From: Halopseudomonas laoshanensis | Lineage (GTDB): Bacteria; Pseudomonadota; Gammaproteobacteria; Pseudomonadales; Pseudomonadaceae | Direction of reading: 5' to 3' | NCBI RefSeq assembly: GCF_008365385.1 | Contig: NZ_QOVF01000006.1 | Location: 94,285-158,284 of the forward strand | DNA: 64,000 nucleotides | In this document: piece by piece, positions 59,575 through 64,000 of the stretch | Layout of the letters: every line of letters begins with the position of its first letter | Position numbering within the stretch: position 1 is the stretch's first letter | Notes under the pieces: model-generated | The model's input: only the letters and a program-made list of their open reading frames with translations | Database searches by the model: none | Told to the model about the DNA's origin: nothing | Made by a program: the position numbers and the translations under genes

Positions 59575-60615
59575 ATGAATGAAGATCTACCACCAGAAGT
59601 AGTGGAAGCAATAAAGCATTTTCAAGAGCGAGCTGAAAAAGCGATTGCTTTAGAAGATCTTCTTAAAAATACTGAGTTTCCTCAAGGAATTGATCTTAAC
59701 GATCTTCCTTCTCTTGAGGAACGAGCCAAGCTTTACATAAAGATCGCACAGGCTAGATACGCAGCTGGTGACATTTCTGAGCAGGAGCTTGCGTTTCATA
59801 GATGCTATGCAATCGAGGTTCAGATACACGAGACAAGATGGTTAAACGGGCAGTACCAAAACATACTTGAGCCAATATCAAAGAAAATGCGGGCCGTTGA
59901 AGAGTCTTATGGACTTTCTGATGACGAGTATTGGCCGATATCAGAGGCGCCGGATGAATATAAAGAGCTTTCAAAAGAATACGATTTGGCTGTAGAGCAG
60001 AAACTGTTAGAAGCATTTAGCGAGTTCGGTGCTGATGATTTAAAAGATCTATATCTTAACGACCTTGACGAGTTCTATAAATTACACGACGCGGGCAGGG
60101 TCGCAGTTTTTCAAAAAGACGAACAGGCAAAACTAAAATCAATTGCAATTTACTATGAGAATGAAGCTAGGGCTTGCGAGGAGGCTGGTTCTTTCTTGGC
60201 TGCGGCAGTCATGCTTGGCTCAGCTATTGAGACCAGATTGATTTTGACCTGCCTCGAAAATGAAGTACACGTAAGGACGACTCTAGATGTATTAGGGTTA
60301 ACGAATCGACTTCTGAAGTCGAAGAATCCATTAACATGGACTCTGGATACTCTTATAAAGGTTTGCTCTACTGCTGGTTGGATACCCAACTATGATGCCG
60401 GGGAATACACATTTAGCGGGCAAGCCATGATGGAATTCTTGAAAGCTTCGAGAAATCAGGTCCATCCTAAGATAAAAGTAAAAAACAAAGGGTTGGTCGT
60501 GGGAGAAGAACAGTTCAAAGACATAAAGTTTGCGCACCAACTTCTTTCTTCAACGCTAAACTGGCCTAACAAATCAAGGCAGAAGGACGCCGATAAAGCC
60601 GTCGCCTCTGCTTGA
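59575..60615 (+). CDS. Cassette 8: helical protein with HEPN-like C-terminal domain
   Basis: A 346-residue, strongly helical, acidic protein. The C-terminal region (about 185-330) contains SFLAAAVMLGSAIETRLILTC, a hydrophobic helix like those of HEPN/DUF4145-type domains, and KASRNQVHPK with Arg293-x3-His297 at the end of a helix, similar to the RNxxH motif of such folds. Whether it is an active ribonuclease is not shown. Residues 331-346 (PNKSRQKDADKAVASA) are translated from the attC site, so the recombination site supplies the C-terminus. Confidence 0.7.
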   Translation: MNEDLPPEVVEAIKHFQERAEKAIALEDLLKNTEFPQGIDLNDLPSLEERAKLYIKIAQARYAAGDISEQELAFHRCYAIEVQIHETRWLNGQYQNILEPISKKMRAVEESYGLSDDEYWPISEAPDEYKELSKEYDLAVEQKLLEAFSEFGADDLKDLYLNDLDEFYKLHDAGRVAVFQKDEQAKLKSIAIYYENEARACEEAGSFLAAAVMLGSAIETRLILTCLENEVHVRTTLDVLGLTNRLLKSKNPLTWTLDTLIKVCSTAGWIPNYDAGEYTFSGQAMMEFLKASRNQVHPKIKVKNKGLVVGEEQFKDIKFAHQLLSSTLNWPNKSRQKDADKAVASA

Positions 60616-60625
60616 GGCGTTAGCT
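60564..60625 (+). repeat. attC site 8 (overlaps the gene end)
   Basis: R'' GCCTAAC (60564-60570) to R' GTTAGCT (60619-60625), 62 bases, with paired arms CAAGGCAGAAGGACGCC / GTCGCCTCTGCTTGAG. The cassette 8 stop codon at 60613-60615 lies inside it. Confidence 0.92.
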
Positions 60626-60642
60626 TCTTTCGAGAGAGGTTC

Positions 60643-61455
60643 ATGATTCTATACAAGTACATGTCCTTCGGTTCCGCCCGAAAGGTGATCGATACCGTAT
60701 CACTAGGATTTTCATGCCTTGAAGATTTGAACGACCCTTTTGAATGCACAGCCTTTGGTTTTAAAGATAGCGATGAGTCTATAAGCGCGAAAACCGCCAC
60801 GAATGCTTGTAGAAACCGTTTCTCGAGAAAATACGGTGTCTTATCTATGACCCGTCAGCCGTTGAACGCGCTTATGTGGTCGCATTATGGAGACTCTCAC
60901 CAAGGAGTAGTCCTTGGGTTCGATTGTGATTCGGCCGGCTTATCAGACCCGCAAAGCAATGTGATTCCAAGCCAATATGGAGAGATGATTTACTCAGCTA
61001 CGAAGCCGCACAATGATCTACCCGTGATTGACGAGCATGAGCTAATGAATATTGGCGGCAGCCTTCGTTTTGACTCGAATGCCTTCAATCTAATGAAGAG
61101 AGCTTTTCTGTATAAGTCTCTCGAGTGGGCATACGAAGAGGAGGTCCGTGTTGTAAAAAATATAGAAAATATCCCCTTCAGCTATCACTCCGGTGGTGGT
61201 CGCTACTGTGAATGGAATAAGGTGACCGTCTCTGGTCGACCTCTATACTGCTTTGATGTGCCGAAGAACTCACTCAAAGAGATTTACTTGGGTCGACATT
61301 TATACAGAAATGCTACCAAGGGTGGCTCTGTTACCGATGAAGAGTTGAAAGGCGTGCTTCAATCCTGGGGGAGAAAAGATATCAAGATGATGCAATGTGA
61401 ACCCGATGTTCACTCGTGGAGCCTCGTTGCAAAACCATCTATCAACAAAAGCTAA
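60643..61455 (+). CDS. Cassette 9: DUF2971-family protein
   Basis: A 270-residue protein of the DUF2971 family (unknown biochemical function, often in accessory islands). Diagnostic words: LYKYMSFGSARKVIDTV, LEDLNDPFECTAFG, NALMWSHYGDSHQGVVLGFD and EWAYEEEVRVVKN. GAGAGG ribosome site before the ATG. The next cassette encodes a second DUF2971 member with the same landmarks but otherwise very different sequence. Confidence 0.85.
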   Translation: MILYKYMSFGSARKVIDTVSLGFSCLEDLNDPFECTAFGFKDSDESISAKTATNACRNRFSRKYGVLSMTRQPLNALMWSHYGDSHQGVVLGFDCDSAGLSDPQSNVIPSQYGEMIYSATKPHNDLPVIDEHELMNIGGSLRFDSNAFNLMKRAFLYKSLEWAYEEEVRVVKNIENIPFSYHSGGGRYCEWNKVTVSGRPLYCFDVPKNSLKEIYLGRHLYRNATKGGSVTDEELKGVLQSWGRKDIKMMQCEPDVHSWSLVAKPSINKS

Positions 61456-61521
61456 CCAGTGGCTGTTGGCGGACGCACCTACGCTGGCGCTCCGGCACGC
61501 CGCAAAGCCAAGGCGTTAGAA
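61450..61521 (+). repeat. attC site 9
   Basis: R'' AGCTAAC (61450-61456) to R' GTTAGAA (61515-61521), 72 bases. AAGCTAAC exactly complements the cassette 9 start GTTAGCTT. The gene's TAA stop falls in R''. Confidence 0.9.
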
Positions 61522-61529
61522 GAAAGCAA

Positions 61530-62324
61530 ATGAATCACTCCAAAATTAAAAGTCTCTATAAGTATGTCGCTTCGACTCAAAGAGTCCTTGACATGGTCGA
61601 GAGCCAAGAAGTTTGGTTCTCGACCATGTCCAAATTCAATGATCCTTTTGAGGGCATATACGATATTGTCGATGATATATCACACGAGGCAATAATCTCT
61701 CTCGCAGTAAAAAGTCTTTCTGAAGAAGGATACTCTTGGTCTGGCATATCAAGCCATATAGCTAAAAATATAATGAAAGATGACTTTGGAGGCCTTCCAA
61801 TAAAGGATGAGGTAAAGACAAAAATCAAAGAATCAGTTCAAGGTATGATTGAAGCTACTAAGAGATCTGGAATTATCTCACTAGCCGAAGACCCAAAAAA
61901 TATACTGATGTGGTCGCATTACGCCAATGAGCATAAAGGCGTTTGTGTAGAGCTTGAGCGTAATATCGATGAAGATTTAGGGGATAATAAGAGATGCAGA
62001 CCAGTAACATATTCAAAAGAGTACCCTCAGCCAAGTATTGAAGATATTTTAAAAGGTGACCATGCTTTAACAGACAAGGTGGCGTATACCAAGTCAGTAG
62101 ACTGGGCATATGAAAAAGAGTGGCGAGTTAGGCGAGATAGGGGGGATTGCCTGCACCCTCTGCCTGGACCGATAAGAAGTATTATTTTGGGAGCTAAATG
62201 GGAAGGAGATTTAGGAGAAATACAGAGTTTCTGTGTCGTAAATGGCATTTCTCTTTTGGTCGCATCAATAACTAAGGGTGAGTTCTCGCTATCCTTCGAG
62301 GACATAACTCATAAGCATCTATAG
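61530..62324 (+). CDS. Cassette 10: second DUF2971-family protein
   Basis: A 264-residue DUF2971 protein: LYKYVASTQRVLDMV, FSTMSKFNDPFEGIYD, NILMWSHYANEHKGVCVELE, DWAYEKEWRVRRD. The ORF is open from 61416, but those codons belong to cassette 9 and attC 9; ATG at 61530, 8 bases after the attC core, is the cassette start. Lower GC than cassette 9, so the pair probably arrived separately rather than by local duplication. Confidence 0.86.
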   Translation: MNHSKIKSLYKYVASTQRVLDMVESQEVWFSTMSKFNDPFEGIYDIVDDISHEAIISLAVKSLSEEGYSWSGISSHIAKNIMKDDFGGLPIKDEVKTKIKESVQGMIEATKRSGIISLAEDPKNILMWSHYANEHKGVCVELERNIDEDLGDNKRCRPVTYSKEYPQPSIEDILKGDHALTDKVAYTKSVDWAYEKEWRVRRDRGDCLHPLPGPIRSIILGAKWEGDLGEIQSFCVVNGISLLVASITKGEFSLSFEDITHKHL

Positions 62325-62332
62325 TAATAATC

Positions 62333-62404
62333 TTCTAACAAGCGCATGTTGTCGGACTGGTTTTTCGCTGAGCTCCAAACCAGCCGCAAATGCAGGCGTT
62401 AGGT
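62333..62404 (+). repeat. attC site 10
   Basis: R'' TTCTAAC (62333-62339) to R' GTTAGGT (62398-62404), 72 bases, arms GGACTGGTTTTTCGCTGAGC / CTCCAAACCAGCC. CTTCTAAC exactly complements the cassette 10 start. Confidence 0.9.
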
Positions 62405-62414
62405 TCATGGGAGA

Positions 62415-63095
62415 ATTAAAATCATCAAATATCTATACTCCAATAAACAATCAGCCTTAACTAAGCTTAGCGAGGACGAGTATAAGTCTGAGCTGGTAAA
62501 TATATGCCCCAAGAAAGCTGAAAGAGCTTTTGAGAAAGCATGGGCCACCAGAAATTTTGAGATAGAAATGTATTGGAAAAGAGCTACATATTTCTGGGCA
62601 TTTATTGCCAGTACATTTGTAGGTTATTTTGCTTTAATTTCCTCTGAAAGCTACGCAAAGCCAGATCGTTTCAATCATGTCGAGGTTTACTTCCTAATAT
62701 GTATCGGCTTCGTGCTGTCTTTAGCATGGCATTTTACTAATATAGGTAGTAAGTCTTGGCAGCGACACTGGGAAGTCCATGTAGACCTACTTGAAGATGC
62801 TTTCACAGGGCCTTTATATAAAACCGTCCATCCACAAAAAACCTTTTCTGTTTCAAAAATTAATGAGATAGTCAGCTTTGTTTTTATTCTGATTTGGTTC
62901 CTGCTTGGTGTTAAGTACTTCTTTGATCAAAATCTTGTTCGCTCACTTGGTGAAAACTATTCTTTGAATTGGTTTGTAGTTGTAAGCACAATAATTTCTT
63001 TATTGGTCGTAATTTCAATGATATATGGTCACGGTCGGGGGCACTTCGGATCAAGGCCCGTTACAATGTATAAGCGTAACGTAACTTACTTATGA
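62415..63095 (+). CDS. Cassette 11: membrane protein, possibly RipA-family
   Basis: From the first ATG (62568) it is a 175-residue protein, MYWKRATYFWAFIASTFVGY..., with about four membrane helices and conserved-looking VYFLICIGFVLSLAWHFTN and SKSWQRHWEVHVDLLED; I tentatively relate it to the RipA-like octameric membrane family. The frame stays open upstream for 51 codons (KIIKYLYSNKQSALTKLSED ... RNFEIE) that read as real protein, back to an ATT at 62415. An ATG at 62407 opens a different frame that stops after 17 codons. So either a rare ATT start or a small frameshift near the 5' end is likely; the ATG at 62568 is probably internal. Confidence 0.6.
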   Translation: MKIIKYLYSNKQSALTKLSEDEYKSELVNICPKKAERAFEKAWATRNFEIEMYWKRATYFWAFIASTFVGYFALISSESYAKPDRFNHVEVYFLICIGFVLSLAWHFTNIGSKSWQRHWEVHVDLLEDAFTGPLYKTVHPQKTFSVSKINEIVSFVFILIWFLLGVKYFFDQNLVRSLGENYSLNWFVVVSTIISLLVVISMIYGHGRGHFGSRPVTMYKRNVTYL

Positions 63096-63103
63096 TAAAT
63101 AGA

Positions 63104-63192
63104 ACCTAACAAGCAAACAACGTGAACGGTGGATTTCCCCCGCTTGGTTCGCTGGAACGGGCTAAACCCGCCCATTAGCTTAATCGTTAGAG
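63104..63192 (+). repeat. attC site 11
   Basis: R'' ACCTAAC (63104-63110) to R' GTTAGAG (63186-63192), 89 bases. GAACCTAAC exactly complements the cassette 11 start. Inner GGAACGGGCTAAACCCGCCC resembles attC site 2. Confidence 0.88.
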
Positions 63193-63207
63193 GACGAGTA
63201 ATATCAC

Positions 63208-63351
63208 ATGGCACTGCAGACATATGGCGATGAGAAAACCGGGGTCAGATGAAGGTTTTCCTATTAATTTTCATCTGACCCCAATTACTCTCTGAGCGTA
63301 TTGAAGCTTACGGTTGAGGAGCTCCAGCAAATAGGTGCAATGTGTTCCTGA
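63208..63351 (+). pseudogene. Cassette 12: tiny gene broken by a palindromic insert
   Basis: ATG at 63208 begins MALQTYGDEKT, then a palindromic element brings stops TGA and TAA. Beyond the element the same frame continues NYSLSVLKLTVEELQQIGAM and stops at 63349-63351 inside the attC R'' core. Because frame is kept and the end falls where cassette genes usually stop, the likeliest reading is a very short cassette gene interrupted by a small insertion. Product unknown. Confidence 0.4.
63241..63282. repeat. Small palindromic element (MITE/REP-like) in cassette 12
   Basis: Perfect 13-bp inverted repeat GGGGTCAGATGAA (63241-63253) / TTCATCTGACCCC (63270-63282) with a 16-base AT-rich loop. Words beginning GGGGTCAGA recur around REP-associated transposases in gammaproteobacteria, from memory. 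No other full copy was noticed in the window. Confidence 0.7.
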
Positions 63352-63419
63352 CCAGTGGTTCAAGTCGTTCGCTGCGCTCACTGGGTCGGGCTAGAGCCGG
63401 CCCTTAACCAAACTTCAGG
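63346..63419 (+). repeat. Degenerate attC site 12
   Basis: Body matches attC site 2 (GTTCGCTGCGCTCACTGGG; GGGCTAGAGCCGGCCCTTAA). R'' is TCCTGAC (63346-63352) and R' is CTTCAGG (63413-63419): the recombining GTT is lost, yet CCTGA still pairs with TCAGG, a matched change on both arms. Confidence 0.75.
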
Positions 63420-63433
63420 CGCTTCGAGTCATC

Positions 63434-63907
63434 ATGACGAAACACAAACCGAGTTGCGGTACTCGGCCACATACCCCAGCCAGTAGTGAAATGGAAGAAC
63501 TGCTGAAGGCAAGGATGTCCCTTAGCCATCTCATGAATGACACGCATCCACTCAAAGACCGCGACTACGAACTGATCGGAAAATTTGTTCAGACCTATTG
63601 CATCGCCGATCTTGAGGCGCGGCGCGTTATCAATTGCCTTACTCATATCAGACTGGGAAATCCAACAACATTTGCGCTTAAACTCAATGACAAGGACACA
63701 CTAGACCATCTAATAGCTTGCGCAGACAGCTGCGTCTGGAACCTAGAGCTCGCTGAAGGCATTCGGAAAGCCGCAGAAATCTTCGTGATGCATCGTCAAT
63801 TGCGTCATATGTTCGCGCACTGGGCAGGTCGCAGAGTTCCTGATCATGACGTCTATATCTTTTTCACAGCAAGCTTAGACAAACAAAAGTTGCCAAAGGG
63901 AGTGTAG
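63434..63907 (+). CDS. Cassette 13: HEPN-like protein truncated by an IS
   Basis: 157 residues remain of a helical protein. Residues 124-129, RHMFAH, fit the R-x4-H motif of HEPN ribonucleases at a helix end, and the surrounding VMHRQLRHMFAHWAGRRVPD looks like a conserved patch. The last residue and the TAG stop come from the IS that starts at 63903, so the native C-terminus and its attC are displaced or lost. Methionine 20 is an alternative start. Confidence 0.6.
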   Translation: MTKHKPSCGTRPHTPASSEMEELLKARMSLSHLMNDTHPLKDRDYELIGKFVQTYCIADLEARRVINCLTHIRLGNPTTFALKLNDKDTLDHLIACADSCVWNLELAEGIRKAAEIFVMHRQLRHMFAHWAGRRVPDHDVYIFFTASLDKQKLPKGV

Positions 63908-64000
63908 TGGTCAACTGATTCCGGACAGTGGATAAAGTTTTTCCTCTGCCCTGGCAGGTGCTAAACCATCATTGAATTGATGTGGTCTCAGCCAGTTGTA
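63903..64000 (-). mobile_element. IS3-family insertion sequence, end only
   Basis: The terminal repeat begins TGTAGTGGTCAACTGATTCC at 63903, the form of IS3-family ends starting with TG. The transposase reads toward this end, so it is the right end of the element; the rest lies beyond the window. Confidence 0.82.
63911..64000 (-). CDS. IS3-family transposase (OrfB), C-terminal 29 residues
   Basis: The minus strand encodes YNWLRPHQFNDGLAPARAEE and a short tail, then TGA at 63911-63913, eight bases from the IS end. The YN-x2-RPH-x2-N-x-GL-x-P pattern is the conserved C-terminus of the DDE integrase-like transposase of the IS3 family. Partial: continues past the window edge. Confidence 0.88.
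   Translation of the reverse strand, partial: YNWLRPHQFNDGLAPARAEEKLYPLSGIS

Larger units (their letters stand above)
55174..63902 (+). mobile_element. Integron gene-cassette array without integrase (CALIN-like), about 12 cassettes
   Basis: Eleven recognisable attC-type sites separate single genes, all plus-strand. The junction cut G^TT recurs at 55174, 55542, 56070, 56495, 57356, 57974, 60619, 61515, 62398 and 63186. Cassette starts and ends are complementary, as expected when each was once circular: GTTAATGC/GCATTAAC, GTTAAGTGT/ACACTTAAC, GTTAGAGCGC/GCGCTCTAAC, GTTAAATTT/AAATTTAAC, GTTAGCTT/AAGCTAAC, GTTAGAAG/CTTCTAAC and GTTAGGTTC/GAACCTAAC. Orientation places attI on the left, next to purL, yet no intI is there. 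Several cassettes are visibly more AT-rich than the flanking chromosome. The right edge is cut by an IS3-family element. Confidence 0.92.

Noticed and set aside
61416..61529. N-terminal extension of the second DUF2971 protein
   Set aside because: These codons overlap cassette 9 and cross the attC site; the cassette-internal ATG at 61530 fits the family start.
55174..63902. Possible prophage or genomic island inserted at a tRNA
   Set aside because: No tRNA, phage structural genes or flanking direct repeats; attC sites explain the organisation.

Overview
The window is a chromosomal stretch of a gammaproteobacterium of the Pseudomonadaceae, most like Pseudomonas or the salt-adapted Halopseudomonas group. 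This rests on gene content and order: kdsD-kdsC-lptCAB-rpoN-hpf-ptsN-rapZ-ptsO, mlaFEDCB-ibaG-murA-hisGDC-algW-cysDNC, bioBFHCD beside comF, and a short LOV photoreceptor very like the Pseudomonas putida ones. The genus is an inference; no rRNA or tRNA gene is present to test it.

Layout. 0-8.5 kb: LOV photoreceptor, flavodoxin, Crp/Fnr regulator, class II aldolase, YaaA, PIN-PhoH ATPase, RhlB helicase, carboxylesterase and EF-P-like EfpL. 8.6-15.9 kb: an MscK-type mechanosensitive channel, an acyl-CoA dehydrogenase, SrkA kinase and ComF. 15.9-20.5 kb: the complete biotin operon bioBFHCD behind a near-consensus promoter. 20.6-28.1 kb: a small protein resembling a flagellar rod/hook C-terminus, a SprA-type putative metalloprotease, a second acyl-CoA dehydrogenase, the ergothioneine pair egtD-egtB, and the divergent darP/pmbA pair. 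28.4-35.3 kb (minus): nitrogen PTS genes, sigma-54, LPS export and Kdo synthesis. 35.6-43.4 kb (plus): the Mla phospholipid-transport operon, ibaG, murA and histidine genes. 43.4-54.6 kb: AlgW protease, a Nif3-like protein, sulfate activation (cysD, cysNC), TadA, MltF and PurL.

The accessory part starts after the purL terminator. From 55,174 to 63,902 there is an integron gene-cassette array: about twelve cassettes, every gene on the plus strand, separated by attC sites of 60-103 bp. For seven cassettes the first 8-10 bases (GTT...) are exactly complementary to the last 8-10 bases (...AAC), as expected of circularised cassettes. No integrase gene lies in the 535 bp between purL and the first cassette, so within this window it is an integrase-less cluster (CALIN). 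Cargo includes a TIR-domain protein with a possible zinc-binding N-terminus, two adjacent DUF2971 proteins, a DUF6236-like protein, two proteins with HEPN-like R-x(3-4)-H motifs, several small membrane proteins and unknowns. This mixture suggests a reservoir of anti-phage or stress functions, but that is inference. The array also shows decay: a deleted attC fusing two cassettes, two attC sites with damaged core bases, a small palindromic element breaking a mini-cassette gene, and an IS3-family element (63,903 onward) truncating the last cassette gene.

All coordinates of coding regions include the stop codon.
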